A DNA stretch of 64,000 nucleotides from Spirochaetota bacterium (GTDB lineage: Bacteria; Spirochaetota; UBA4802; UBA5550): contig JAFGBT010000022.1 of assembly GCA_016933025.1 (NCBI GenBank), positions 1-64,000 on the forward strand, read 5' to 3'. Position 1 is the stretch's first letter; each line of letters begins with the position of its first letter. The notes under the pieces are model-generated. The model had not been told where the DNA came from, ran no database searches, and saw nothing but the letters and a program-made list of their open reading frames with translations. Positions 17,831 to 26,818 of this stretch are shown here, in pieces. Made by a program: the position numbers and the translations under genes.

Positions 17831-18712
17831 ATGGATCTACTTGAAACCATGCGAACCAGAAGAAGCGTTCGCACCTATATCTCGAAACAGGTCCCGGAAG
17901 GACTGCTGGATGGTCTCCTGAAGGGTTTTGCCTCCAATGACCGGCTCAACGATCTCCCGGTGAAGCTTCTCCCCATGCCGTCGGAGGCAGTTCATGACGC
18001 CATGACCGGCCTGGTCGGCAGCTACGGTTCCATACGGAATGCGCCCCTCTGGGTGATCGGCATTACTCGCGAGGGAGCGGGTTTTCAGGAGAATTTCGGA
18101 TTTCGCATGGAACAGTTTATTTTAGAGTGCACCCTGGCGGGTCTCGGCACCTGCTGGGTCGGCGGTTTCTTCAAGCTCAGCATGCTCGATCGGCTTGTGC
18201 CCAAAGGCAAGGATGAGCGTATCGTCTGTATCAGCCCGGTCGGGTACGCGGCAGAGAGGCGCCTGGGTGAAAAGACCATGCGCTCCCTTGGCGGTCTCAA
18301 CGCCCGTAAGCCGCTTGCGGAACGGGTGTTCCTGGGGGAATGGGGGTCTCCGTCCGCGGAGTATCTCGCGACCCGGAACAGCCTTCAGACCTTGTTTGAG
18401 ATGGCGCGATGGGCCCCTTCCGCCTCCAACAGGCAGCCCTGCCATTACGTGCTGGACGGCAAGCGTATCGTTATCTCGGTGCTCACCAGCCTGCACAGGA
18501 GCTACCCGAAGTTCCTGATGAGCGGTGACGGCATGTCCGTGAACTTCCAGCCGGTCGATGCCGGCATTGCCATGGCGCATGTACACCTCGCATCGCGGGA
18601 ACTCGGCATGAATGGGTCGTGGTCGCTTGAGTTTGACGAACCGGCGGCGCGGGCACGCTATCAAATCCCCGCCGACGCGCGCATTGTCGGCATATTTACT
18701 TTCAGCGGCTGA
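17831..18712 (+). CDS. Nitroreductase-family protein, TM1586 type
   Basis: A 293-residue protein. MRTRRSVRTYISKQVP at the N-terminus is the FMN-phosphate contact region of nitroreductases. MARWAPSASNRQPCHYVL, normally close behind it, appears only around residue 194. This spread layout, with two half-domains in one chain, is typical of the TM1586 family. It probably binds FMN and reduces an unknown substrate with NAD(P)H. The frame extends upstream to 17711, but the ATG at 17831 follows GAAGGTGG closely and starts the domain, so it is preferred. Confidence 0.82.
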   Translation: MDLLETMRTRRSVRTYISKQVPEGLLDGLLKGFASNDRLNDLPVKLLPMPSEAVHDAMTGLVGSYGSIRNAPLWVIGITREGAGFQENFGFRMEQFILECTLAGLGTCWVGGFFKLSMLDRLVPKGKDERIVCISPVGYAAERRLGEKTMRSLGGLNARKPLAERVFLGEWGSPSAEYLATRNSLQTLFEMARWAPSASNRQPCHYVLDGKRIVISVLTSLHRSYPKFLMSGDGMSVNFQPVDAGIAMAHVHLASRELGMNGSWSLEFDEPAARARYQIPADARIVGIFTFSG

Positions 18713-18800
18713 CAGTTTCTATCATACATGCACCGGCCCCTTTTCTGTCAGCGCTGCTTCATCGTTCTGATTAATACTGGAGCCAGTTGCGTGGAGCGGC

Positions 18801-19895
18801 TCAATCCTTCATCTGATAGCCATGGTCCCTGAAGAGGATGAGGCAGGCGTCGACAACGTCGGCGCTGTAGAGGATGTCCCTGTTCTTCTTGATTTCATCA
18901 AGCGCCTGATCGATGCCGATCGGTCGCCGGTAGGGACGATATGCCGACATCGCCTCGACCACGTCCGCCACCGCGAGGATTTTCGCTTCCATGATGATTT
19001 TTTTGTCCGTGAGCCCCATGGGATATCCAGAGCCGTTGATCCGCTCGTGGTGCTGGTACACGGCGGTGGCGACCGGCCACGGGAAATCGATCGTTTTTAG
19101 TATGTCGTAGCCGGTCTGCGGATGCGTTTTAATCAGCCTGAACTCGATCTCGGTCAGGCTTCCCGGCTTGCTGAGTATCTCGGAGGGGACCGATATTTTT
19201 CCGATATCTAGGATCGACCCGGCAATCCGTATTCCGTCGATTCTGTCGCGGTTGATATCCAGCTGGCTGGCGATGGCGCGGGCAAGGTCCGCGACGCGGC
19301 GGTGATGTCCGGCGGTGTACGGGTCGCGCACCTCAAGGGCGAGCGACAGCGCCTGTACCGTCTGTCCGAGGGCCTTGCGCATCATGTTGAAGCTTTCCTG
19401 GAGGTCCATGTCGCGAAGGCGCTCGGTGATGTCCCGTAAAATTCCCCGGAAGCCGGCCGGCTTTCCGTCGGAGGACCGTATCAGGGTCGTCGAAATTTCG
19501 GCTGTGCGCTCGGTTCCGTCTTTCCTGATGATATCGTACACTACGGTTTGCTTGTCCGACTTGGACTTGAAAACGTCGTTGAAATGGCTATAGACCAGTT
19601 TTGAGGTTTTTTCATCCATGTAGGCCCGGAAGTTTTTGGTTATTATCTCGTCGCGGGAATAACCGAGGATGCGCGCCATGGCCTCGTTGCAGTATGTAAA
19701 GTTCCCCTCGAGGTCTACCTCCCAGTAGCCGTCGTCAATGCCGTCGAGTACATTCCGATAATCGCCGGTATTTGAGGATTGCGGTGCATTTCCGGGCTGG
19801 GGCGGATTATTCGACATCAGCATCTCAACCTGGTCTCGCAGGGCCTTCAGGTCTTTGATAAGCTCTTTCTTGGTTTTATGTGAGTATGTATCCAT
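18801..19895 (-). CDS. PAS sensor with HD-GYP-type domain, degenerate HD motif
   Basis: A 364-residue cytosolic signalling protein: N-terminal coiled coil (1-40), PAS plus PAC domain (about 47-165), then an HD-GYP-like domain (about 180-355). HD-GYP domains hydrolyse cyclic di-GMP. Here the expected HDIGK signature reads LDIGK: residue 229 is Leu and Asp230 is kept. The later HHERxDGxGYP block reads HHERINGSGYP. Loss of a metal-binding His suggests weak or no hydrolysis, so it may be a receptor. A PilZ protein gene lies divergently 216 bases away, which supports a cyclic di-GMP theme. The start is the first in-frame ATG and opens the coiled coil. Confidence 0.85.
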   Translation of the reverse strand: MDTYSHKTKKELIKDLKALRDQVEMLMSNNPPQPGNAPQSSNTGDYRNVLDGIDDGYWEVDLEGNFTYCNEAMARILGYSRDEIITKNFRAYMDEKTSKLVYSHFNDVFKSKSDKQTVVYDIIRKDGTERTAEISTTLIRSSDGKPAGFRGILRDITERLRDMDLQESFNMMRKALGQTVQALSLALEVRDPYTAGHHRRVADLARAIASQLDINRDRIDGIRIAGSILDIGKISVPSEILSKPGSLTEIEFRLIKTHPQTGYDILKTIDFPWPVATAVYQHHERINGSGYPMGLTDKKIIMEAKILAVADVVEAMSAYRPYRRPIGIDQALDEIKKNRDILYSADVVDACLILFRDHGYQMKD

Positions 19896-20111
19896 AACTC
19901 AGATAGCGTCATTATGCTGCCGGGGAGCGAAGATTTCAATGATAATTTGGATTTTCACAGGGCCTTATGCAGAGGTATGCGGCCACATTCCGATAAAAAG
20001 AATTTTTATTGACAATCAGTGAAAATAGTGCAGTAGTTTAAGGGTACCGGCTTGTCCGGTTTCTTCAGATACCCGGCCCAGCCGCATACAGCATCTTGGA
20101 AGGACGTCGAT

Positions 20112-20474
20112 ATGGAAAAGAGAAACAATGTCAGGGTTCCATTTCATGTTCGTTCGGTAATCAAGCATGATGACAAGGTGATTGAAGGGGAAGTGTCGAA
20201 TTTAAGCACGGGCGGCATGCTCTTCAAAACAGCGGAGAAAATTGGAGTCGACGAATCCGTCCAGATATCAATATACCTTTATGGCTCGAGCTCGCACTTG
20301 GCGTTGAATATCACCGGGAAGGTGGTCCGCAGCACGGGGGGAGGCATTGCCCTCAGGTTCACCGAACTCGATCTTGATTCCTTCATACACCTCAAGAACA
20401 TCGTTTCACGCAACGCCCTTGATGACGAAAAGAAGATCAAGGAGTTCCGGGAATTCGATGTATCGGAGCAGTGA
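20112..20474 (+). CDS. PilZ-domain protein, probable cyclic di-GMP receptor
   Basis: A 120-residue single-domain protein. The Arg-rich N-terminal stretch NNVRVPFHVR and the NLSTGG motif (consensus [DN]xSxxG) are the two halves of the cyclic di-GMP-binding site of PilZ domains. They are followed by GKVVRSTGGGIALRFTEL. It has no output domain, so it probably acts by contacting a partner. The frame is open from 20052, but the ATG at 20112 is preceded by GGAAGGA and starts the domain. It faces away from the PAS-HD-GYP gene. Confidence 0.85.
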   Translation: MEKRNNVRVPFHVRSVIKHDDKVIEGEVSNLSTGGMLFKTAEKIGVDESVQISIYLYGSSSHLALNITGKVVRSTGGGIALRFTELDLDSFIHLKNIVSRNALDDEKKIKEFREFDVSEQ

Positions 20475-20492
20475 CCGCTTCGGAACCCTCAA

Positions 20493-21443
20493 TCAGCTGA
20501 ATTTCGACCAGGCTGTTTCAAGCCTCTTTTTTCTCGCTTTTTCGGCAATCCCGAGAAGGGCTCGGTCCCGTTCCCACCGGGTCCGCGTTTTTTCATCGAC
20601 CGAGATCCAGAGCCCCGAGGCGGCCTCAAGCGCCGAGGCGGTCTGCGCGTACAGTCCGCCGATGGCGATGTGCGCGGCGGGCGAGGAGGGGTCGTCGAGG
20701 GCGAGGGCGCGGCCGCAGACCAGCAGGGCCGCTATCCGCTCCCTTATGCCGGCGGGCCACCCGAACCGGCACGCGACGCCGAAGAGATAGGCCGTGACGG
20801 CCGAGGAGACGTGGAGGTCTTCTATGGTGCGGAAGGGGCGAATGTAGTCTCGATACCCGTCGCCGCCGAGGAGGTCGACTTCACGCACCGGGACTTCCCT
20901 GAAGGCGGCCGTTCCGTGGCTTATCTCCGGCACGAAGGGGAGATCGGTCATCGGGAAGATCTCGACGCCCGGAGCCTTCCGTTCCACGAGCGCCATTCGA
21001 AGCATGTTCTTCCCGTCCGGCGCGGTGCCGGTCGAGGCGGCGACCAGGAGGAGGTCGGCCTCGCTTGCCATGGTGATGAACTTTTTCCCCCCGTTGAGAG
21101 CCCAGCCTCCGGCAGGCCCGTCATCTCTCCGCAGGGTAGATCGGATGGACGCCGGATGCGCTCCCGTTTCCTCGGTGACGCACAATGACACGATCGCCCG
21201 TTCGGGGAGGGACGGCACGAGGCGCCTCAGGGCCGATTCATACCCGGCGGCGAGCGCGTACGCGGTCCGGTCGGCAAGGAATCCGCCGATGACCGCGCGG
21301 TCGATCTGCGTGTCCCATCCCGCCGTCTCGTCGTCGAACAGCTTCTTCCATTCCATGAGAGAGGGGAGTTCTACGGCGCCGGCCCGGGCCCGGTTCTCGA
21401 GAAGCCATGCGAGAATACCCCGCTCTGGTGCCCGTTGTTTCAT
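20493..21443 (-). CDS. Acyl-CoA dehydrogenase-like protein, shortened C-terminus
   Basis: A 316-residue relative of acyl-CoA dehydrogenases. VTEETGAHPASI corresponds to the TEPxAGSD substrate motif, and LNGGKKFITMASEADLLLV to the following strand pair. After about residue 230 it lacks the usual C-terminal four-helix bundle blocks (the QxxGGxGY region and catalytic Glu loop) and is some 60-70 residues shorter than the family. It may be non-catalytic or act on another substrate. It is the last gene of the minus-strand cluster beginning with mutS2; AGGGAAA lies before the ATG. Confidence 0.72.
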   Translation of the reverse strand: MKQRAPERGILAWLLENRARAGAVELPSLMEWKKLFDDETAGWDTQIDRAVIGGFLADRTAYALAAGYESALRRLVPSLPERAIVSLCVTEETGAHPASIRSTLRRDDGPAGGWALNGGKKFITMASEADLLLVAASTGTAPDGKNMLRMALVERKAPGVEIFPMTDLPFVPEISHGTAAFREVPVREVDLLGGDGYRDYIRPFRTIEDLHVSSAVTAYLFGVACRFGWPAGIRERIAALLVCGRALALDDPSSPAAHIAIGGLYAQTASALEAASGLWISVDEKTRTRWERDRALLGIAEKARKKRLETAWSKFS

Positions 21444-21532
21444 TGAATTTCCCTGAAATCAGATATGTTATCAATACCCGCGAAAATCCATCATATGTCA
21501 AGGAATATGCTATTTGCCCTGCCGCGTCCCGT

Positions 21533-22210
21533 CTATATGACAAAGACCTCCATCAGAACCTGGTACGAATGGTTCAACTCTTTCATCAGGGCATCGTCGC
21601 CGCCGTTCAGGTCGGGGTGGTATGCCCTGGCGAGTTCGTGGTATTTTTTTTTCACGTTTTTCAGCGTCGGCCGCGGCAGACCGAAAAACCGGAGCGCCCG
21701 CTCAACCTCGCCCCGCTTCAAGGCGTAGATAATTACTCCGTCTATCAGTCTGCCGAGAATGCGTGTCGTCCCGAATGACAGGTTCTCCTCGTTGCTGTAG
21801 AATTCAAGGAGCGGGTCGAACGAGGGCTCCCCGGGCCCGCCCGGCTCTCGGTGTCCGGCACAGCAGGCACCGTCCTCGGCCGGCAGGCGGCAGAACGACG
21901 CGGACTCGGGGAAATAGTGGCGGCAGCTCCCTGCCCCCGGCGTGCGGGCAATCCCGATCCTCGCCGGGTCGAGGTGGAGGTAGAACCCTTTCTCCCCGGC
22001 CTCGTATTTCAAGCGGTAGAGGGCGTGGTACAGGGAAAAATGGAGCTCGAAAAGTCTCTCCCGTCCCTGCGGCATGAATCGCCTCCCGGTTAATAGGCGC
22101 AGCAGATCCAGCTCCATCAACGGCCCCTGGCGCGATACGAGAATATTGAAAATTTTGGAGGTGTCAAAGGGGATGAGACGGAGCGGTGGGCGCTTGCCGG
22201 GCACTGTCAT
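21533..22210 (-). CDS. Protein with a C-terminal J domain
   Basis: A 225-residue protein. Residues 1-160 are unassigned. The C-terminus carries a J-domain core, KKKYHELARAYHPDLNGG with the HPD tripeptide (His198), followed by a helix (MKELNHSYQVLM). J domains stimulate the ATPase of Hsp70; a C-terminal J domain is less common than the DnaJ layout. A Cys/His patch (CRHYFPESASFC...CCAGH) in the middle might bind metal. The ATG at 22210 overlaps the upstream stop as TGATG and has GGGAG before it, so I prefer it over the longer frame to 22276. Confidence 0.72.
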   Translation of the reverse strand: MTVPGKRPPLRLIPFDTSKIFNILVSRQGPLMELDLLRLLTGRRFMPQGRERLFELHFSLYHALYRLKYEAGEKGFYLHLDPARIGIARTPGAGSCRHYFPESASFCRLPAEDGACCAGHREPGGPGEPSFDPLLEFYSNEENLSFGTTRILGRLIDGVIIYALKRGEVERALRFFGLPRPTLKNVKKKYHELARAYHPDLNGGDDALMKELNHSYQVLMEVFVI

Positions 22211-22719
22211 CAGGCGCTCCCGGGGTCGCCTGTGTCGATCGAACAGGCGGATTGCATGGCATGTTCTGGCCGCCACGGCCTTCCGCTGAATGTGTTGCTC
22301 CAGTAATTGGCGAAGCGCATCATCCGGACCAGCTTCAGGATGTACGCGCGCTCTCTCCCCGAGTAGGCCCGTCTGAAGTCAGCCATGTAGTCGCCGGCCG
22401 GCTCGGCGCCGTCACAGGCAATCCAGTCCTGCGCGTATTTAAGGGCGAGCCACTCCCGTTGGTCAAAGCGACTCCTGTCCAGGACGATAAGCATTTCGAT
22501 CTCTTCATTCGTGATGCCGTGCCTCCTGCCGACGGCGGAGTGGACCTGCATTCAGCCGTAACAGTTGTTGGCGACGCTCACCGCAAGGAGGATCTTTTCC
22601 CTCAACTGCGCGTCGGTTCGCAGAAACGTCATGAGAAATGTCGCGCCGTTGAACATGGCGGTGAATTTTGAAAGGAGGTCAAAGTAGGATTTGAATCTGC
22701 GCATCATTATGTTCGCCAT
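22210..22719 (-). CDS. AhpD-like (carboxymuconolactone decarboxylase fold) selenoprotein
   Basis: Two adjacent frames, split only by one in-frame TGA (22554-22552), together make a 169-residue AhpD-fold protein. Across the TGA the protein reads SVANNCYG-[UGA]-MQVHSAVG. AhpD-type enzymes use a CxxCxxxH active site; read as selenocysteine, the site is Cys53-x-x-Sec56-x-x-x-His60. Homology continues past the UGA (GITNEEIEML, FDQREWLALKYA). A hairpin 15 bases after the UGA fits a bacterial SECIS. The likely role is a thiol/selenol peroxidase or disulfide reductase. The ATG at 22719 follows AGGAG at eight bases. The gene overlaps the J-domain start by one base. The alternative is a nonsense pseudogene. 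Confidence 0.75.
22516..22536 (-). promoter_or_regulatory. Candidate bacterial SECIS hairpin
   Basis: In the mRNA, GCCGU (22536-22532) pairs with ACGGC (22520-22516) around an 11-nt loop containing two GG pairs. The stem begins 15 nt and the loop 20 nt after the UGA, inside the 16-37 nt window usual for SelB-binding elements. The stem is short and was found by eye. Confidence 0.5.
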
Positions 22720-22809
22720 GCCGGTCGCTCCTGTCCGTTGAGTATGGGTGGCCGGCCGGCACCCTGTCAAGGCATAATTGACCGCGCCGGGGCCGCCGGC
22801 AGGATTCTG

Positions 22810-25230
22810 TCAGCAGCGGAGGAGGGCGACGGTGACGCCGTCACCGCCTTCGCCCGATTCGCCCGGCCTGGAGGCCTCGACGTAGAGGCTTCGACCGAGG
22901 AGCTCGCGCACGGCCTCCTTCATGGCGCCGGTGCCGTGGCCGTGGATTACCACGGCGGTGTCGATCCCGCCGCGTACCATACGGTCGAATTCCTGCTCCA
23001 TCAGGCGGAGGCCCTCTTCCACGCGCTTCCCCCGGAGATCGATGGTGTTGTACATGGTCTGGATTGCCGGCGGGATCTCGCCCGCCGGCCCGCGTCCGCG
23101 CTCGCCGGTTTTTTTCGCCTTTTTGTCGCGGCGCGGCTGCACTGCCGCGCGCCCGCCGGCGGGCCGGTACAGGTCATTAAATGAGAAGAGCGACTTGATG
23201 GAGCCGCCGAGGAAAACCTCCGCCTGCTTTCGGGAGAGGTCGGCGTTTTCCACGGTCCCCTCCTTTTCGAGCGGGAGGACGAAGACGCGGTCCCCCGGCC
23301 GCACGTCCTCCGGATCAAGAGGGACATAGCGGCCCCCGTAGAGCTTTCCCTTCTCCTTCGCGAGTGCGTCCCGTACGGTCCGCTCAATCTCGCGGAGTTC
23401 GGCCTGGGCCCTGCCGGCCTCCTTCATGCTCATCCGCTGGAGATCGGCGACCCTGCCGGAGACGACCCTCCGATATTCGCGGAGCTCATCCAGAAAATCG
23501 ATCCCCTCTTTCCGCTTGATTTCGGCCGCGCGCTTCTCTATCATGCTGATGAGATGGTCGTATTGTTTCTTTTCCTCTTCAAGGCCGGCCGATATGCCGT
23601 CGAGGCGCCGCTTTTCTTCGGTGATTTCCTGCTCGTATTTCTGTATTTTTTCGATGAGTGCCTCCATGCTGATCTCGCGGTCGTCCAGGAGCGAGCGGGC
23701 GCGGGAAATTACGTCGTCGGGAAGGCCGTAGTTCTTCGAGATCTCTATGGCGTAGCTGACGCCCGGCAGGCCGGCCGCGAGCCGGTAGGTCGGACGGAGG
23801 GTGTCGATGTCAAACGAGACCGAAGCGTTTCTGAACCGCCCGTCGGCCGACGGGAGCTCCTTGAGTTCAGGATAGTGGGTGGTCACCACGATGCGGCTCC
23901 CGGTCTCCGCCAGCCGCTCGAGGATGGCCTGCGCCAGCGCCGCTCCCTGCCGGGGGCTGGTGCCGACGATGATTTCGTCTATGATGGCCAGCGTGTTCGC
24001 GTCGGCCTTCGACAGCATTTCGCCGATGATCACGATCTGGCCGGAAAAGGTCGAGAGCGATTTCGAAAGGCTCTGGTCGTCCCCGATATCGGCGAGTATG
24101 TCGGAAAATATCCCGACGCGCGAATCCGGGCCGGCCGGCACGTGAAGACCGAACATGGCGAAAAGCGCGCAGAGGCCGATGGTCTTCAACAGCACGGTTT
24201 TACCGCCGGTGTTGGCTCCGGATATAATGAGGCATGGATGCGATGCGTCCAGCTCGATGTCGTTGGCGACGACGCTCTTCGGAGACATGAGGGAGAGGAT
24301 AGGGTGCCGCGCCTGGCGGAGCAGTACGTCGGCGGTCTCCGGCACCTCCGGCTCGGAGCTATTCGTGTCGATGCTGAAGCGCGCGGCCGCGCCGAGAAGA
24401 TCGAGCCCGCTTATGACGGCGAGGTCCGCGCGCAACCGCTCTGCGTGCTCGGCCACCTTCGCGGAAAGGGCGCGGAGTATCCGGGCGGTCTCGGCAAGCA
24501 GTTCCTTTTCCAGCGTCAGCGCCCGGTTGTTCAGGGTGGTGATCTCCTCCGGCTCGATGTAGAAGGTGGCACCGCTCGCCGATATGTCGTGGACGGTGCC
24601 GCGGACCCGGTCCTTCATGCCGGACCTGACCAGCACCACCGCGCGGTCGTTGCGCGTCGTCGATATTTTTTCCTGGAGGACGCTCTCCATAGACGGGGCG
24701 TGAAGGATCTTCGAGATGTTTTTTTCGATCTCCTCCCGCGCGGCGCGCAGCTCGTTCCTGATCCTCTTCAGGTCGGGATAGACGGCGTCGTCAAGCTCGT
24801 TGCTGTCGGTGAGGGCTTTCGCGAGGATGCCGCCGATTCCGGAAAGGCCGTCCATACGCCCGTATTCGTCCGTTAGCGCGGGGTGTTCGCTCCGGCGTTC
24901 CCCGATGTATCGCTTGATTCTTCCCGACGCCGCAGCGAAGTCCCGGATGTCCGCGAGGTCCTGGAGCTTCAGGACGCCGTTCTTTTCGGCGAGCGCGAGC
25001 AGCGGCTCGATGTCCGTGACATCGGAGAAGTCCGGCGGCGCGTCCTGACGCAGCAGCTCTTTAAAGGAAGATATTTTTTTCATCCTGGCCCGCGCGGCGA
25101 CGGGATCGAGGGGGGCGATGCCGTCGACCAGCGTCCTTCCCGGATCGGTCGCGCACCGGGCGCGCAGCTCATTTCGGACAAGAGGCCATTCGAGGATTTC
25201 GAGGACGCGGGGAGAAGGTTGATCGTTCAT
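22810..25230 (-). CDS. mutS2: Endonuclease MutS2
   Basis: An 806-residue protein with the full MutS2 layout: N-terminal MutS core helices, ATPase domain with Walker A SGANTGGKTVLLKT (about 336-349), Walker B LAIIDEIIVGT near 415 and VTTHYPELK, a long coiled coil (about 500-620), and a C-terminal Smr domain (about 730-806) with TIDLRGKRVEE and HGHGTGAMKEAVR. MutS2 suppresses recombination and, in some bacteria (as RqcU), splits collided ribosomes. The length is normal. It is the first gene of a minus-strand cluster. Confidence 0.95.
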   Translation of the reverse strand: MNDQPSPRVLEILEWPLVRNELRARCATDPGRTLVDGIAPLDPVAARARMKKISSFKELLRQDAPPDFSDVTDIEPLLALAEKNGVLKLQDLADIRDFAAASGRIKRYIGERRSEHPALTDEYGRMDGLSGIGGILAKALTDSNELDDAVYPDLKRIRNELRAAREEIEKNISKILHAPSMESVLQEKISTTRNDRAVVLVRSGMKDRVRGTVHDISASGATFYIEPEEITTLNNRALTLEKELLAETARILRALSAKVAEHAERLRADLAVISGLDLLGAAARFSIDTNSSEPEVPETADVLLRQARHPILSLMSPKSVVANDIELDASHPCLIISGANTGGKTVLLKTIGLCALFAMFGLHVPAGPDSRVGIFSDILADIGDDQSLSKSLSTFSGQIVIIGEMLSKADANTLAIIDEIIVGTSPRQGAALAQAILERLAETGSRIVVTTHYPELKELPSADGRFRNASVSFDIDTLRPTYRLAAGLPGVSYAIEISKNYGLPDDVISRARSLLDDREISMEALIEKIQKYEQEITEEKRRLDGISAGLEEEKKQYDHLISMIEKRAAEIKRKEGIDFLDELREYRRVVSGRVADLQRMSMKEAGRAQAELREIERTVRDALAKEKGKLYGGRYVPLDPEDVRPGDRVFVLPLEKEGTVENADLSRKQAEVFLGGSIKSLFSFNDLYRPAGGRAAVQPRRDKKAKKTGERGRGPAGEIPPAIQTMYNTIDLRGKRVEEGLRLMEQEFDRMVRGGIDTAVVIHGHGTGAMKEAVRELLGRSLYVEASRPGESGEGGDGVTVALLRC

Positions 25231-25436
25231 GGATGCCGGTTTGGACCTTTGTAAATTAGACTGCGATGATCAATAAATGCTGCCGCCACGACCGGGGATT
25301 GAGTCAAGTATTATATTTTCTGATTTCGTGCGGGAGGCCCGGTTTTCGTCCGCGCGGTTTCAGGATGCCGTTTCCGGTTTGCCTTTCAGGAGGAAGAGGG
25401 ACGACGCCGGCGCCCCTCTTCCGGTGCGGTTATCCT
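25231..25436. other. Intergenic region
   Basis: About 200 bases between the mutS2 start and the end of the lipoprotein gene. A 70-codon plus-strand ORF here has no recognisable features and is not called. Confidence 0.4.
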
Positions 25437-26588
25437 CTATAATCGTCCCGTTCTGTCCAATTTCAGGATTATTTTTTGCCCCCCCATGATATATCCGCGG
25501 TCAGATGTCTGCTCGATTGCCCATGCGCATTCCCTGATCGAGTCATCGTAGTGGAAGGTGCGCGACCATTCCTCGTTCCCGCCATCGTCAAGCTTGACTA
25601 TCAGGTAATCGACTTCGTTCGGTGCCGCCGGGCCGTAATCCGTGCTGCCCGCCATGATGTAGCCGTTGTCCCTGGTCTGCCTGACCGCTTTCGCGTGCTG
25701 TGACCCGTCCCAGCCGTACAACAGCGACCACTGCATCTCTCCTTCTGAATCAAGCTTCAGAATCCAGCAATCGGTGTTGTCATAATCGGGGTTATCCGTG
25801 TCGCCGGCGACAATGTAGCCTCCGTCGGATGTCGCTGATATCGATTGCGCCAGGTCATTGGGGCTTCTGCCGTAGCGCTTTTCCCATACGGCGTTCCCGG
25901 ACGGGTCGAGTTTGCGGATGTAATATTCGGCAGAACAGGTCGCGTCATTGAGGGCCGAACCGGCCATGGCGAATCCCTCATCCGGAGTCTGCACGACTGA
26001 AAAGGCGATGGCGTAATCGTAATAGACTTTCTCCCACTCTTTCGTCCCGTCGGGGGAGAGCTTTATCGCCCATGAACTCAGGAGCGCCTCGTCGTATTCC
26101 CACCGAGATCCGCCGACGAACATATATCCGCCGTCTCCGGTTTGCAGGATTGAATACGTAAAATCAGCCTCGGCAAGGTCGTAGAGATAATCCCACTCAG
26201 CCGCTCCGGTTTTATCGATCTTCAGTATCCAGATGTCCGAGCTGAATGAATCGGCGTCCGGTACCTCTCTGTACAGCCCCGCGGTGATATACCCTCCGTC
26301 CCCGGTCTGTCGGATCGAATAGAGGGTCTCCAGTTCGCCTTTTGCGCCCCTCGCGAACATTTGCTCCCACTGCACAACGCCCGATGAATTCAGCTTCATT
26401 ACCCAGAAATCCATATCTTTCTCTCCACCTGCTATGTAACCCCCGTCAGCGGTCTGCTCGATCGCGTACACGCGGCATGTGTCTTCGACCTCAAACGTCC
26501 AGGTCTTTTCGGGATAATCGCACATGGTCGTGAGCGCGCATACCGCCGCGGCGAGCAAAGCTCCCGTTAAAGCTTTTTTATGTTCCAT
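25437..26588 (-). CDS. Beta-propeller-type repeat lipoprotein
   Basis: A 383-residue lipoprotein (signal peptide MEHKKALTGALLAAAVCALTTMC). The rest is made of six or so repeats of about 50 residues with the core QTxDGGYIxAG...WxxKLxxxG, for example QTADGGYIAGGEKDMDFW and QTGDGGYMFVGG. This pattern is typical of secreted propeller-like proteins of unknown role. The ATG at 26588 follows GGAGGG by seven bases and is preferred over 26603. The truncated lipoprotein at 41984-42331 carries one copy of the same repeat. Confidence 0.8.
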   Translation of the reverse strand: MEHKKALTGALLAAAVCALTTMCDYPEKTWTFEVEDTCRVYAIEQTADGGYIAGGEKDMDFWVMKLNSSGVVQWEQMFARGAKGELETLYSIRQTGDGGYITAGLYREVPDADSFSSDIWILKIDKTGAAEWDYLYDLAEADFTYSILQTGDGGYMFVGGSRWEYDEALLSSWAIKLSPDGTKEWEKVYYDYAIAFSVVQTPDEGFAMAGSALNDATCSAEYYIRKLDPSGNAVWEKRYGRSPNDLAQSISATSDGGYIVAGDTDNPDYDNTDCWILKLDSEGEMQWSLLYGWDGSQHAKAVRQTRDNGYIMAGSTDYGPAAPNEVDYLIVKLDDGGNEEWSRTFHYDDSIRECAWAIEQTSDRGYIMGGQKIILKLDRTGRL

Positions 26589-26774
26589 GTCCCGTCCCTC
26601 CATATGTTTTTTTATGTAAACGCCGAGAACGGCGTGTGGCGTGCCGTGCGGAAAGAATCGGATGAACAGGTAAACAGGATATTCCTCAAAGAGAAAAACG
26701 AGGATTGCGAATTAATACCACGTCACGGCCCTGGAAGTCAATAAGAATAACTTCCATTCCGATACGTGCGGCGG

Positions 26775-26799
26775 GCGGGGCTTCATGGCGAAGCCCCGC
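26775..26799. terminator. Strong hairpin downstream of nagB
   Basis: GCGGGGCTTC and GAAGCCCCGC form a perfect 10-bp stem with a 5-nt loop just past the nagB stop. There is no T tract on either strand, so intrinsic termination is uncertain. Confidence 0.4.
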
Positions 26800-26818
26800 G
26801 GGCGGGAGTTGTGCCGTC

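Noticed and set aside
22210..22770. AhpD gene as a nonsense pseudogene or two separate genes
   Set aside because: The stop falls exactly on the active-site Cys position, flanking residues and C-terminal similarity are intact, and a SECIS-like hairpin follows. Selenocysteine explains all of this better, though the genome's Sec genes are not visible here.
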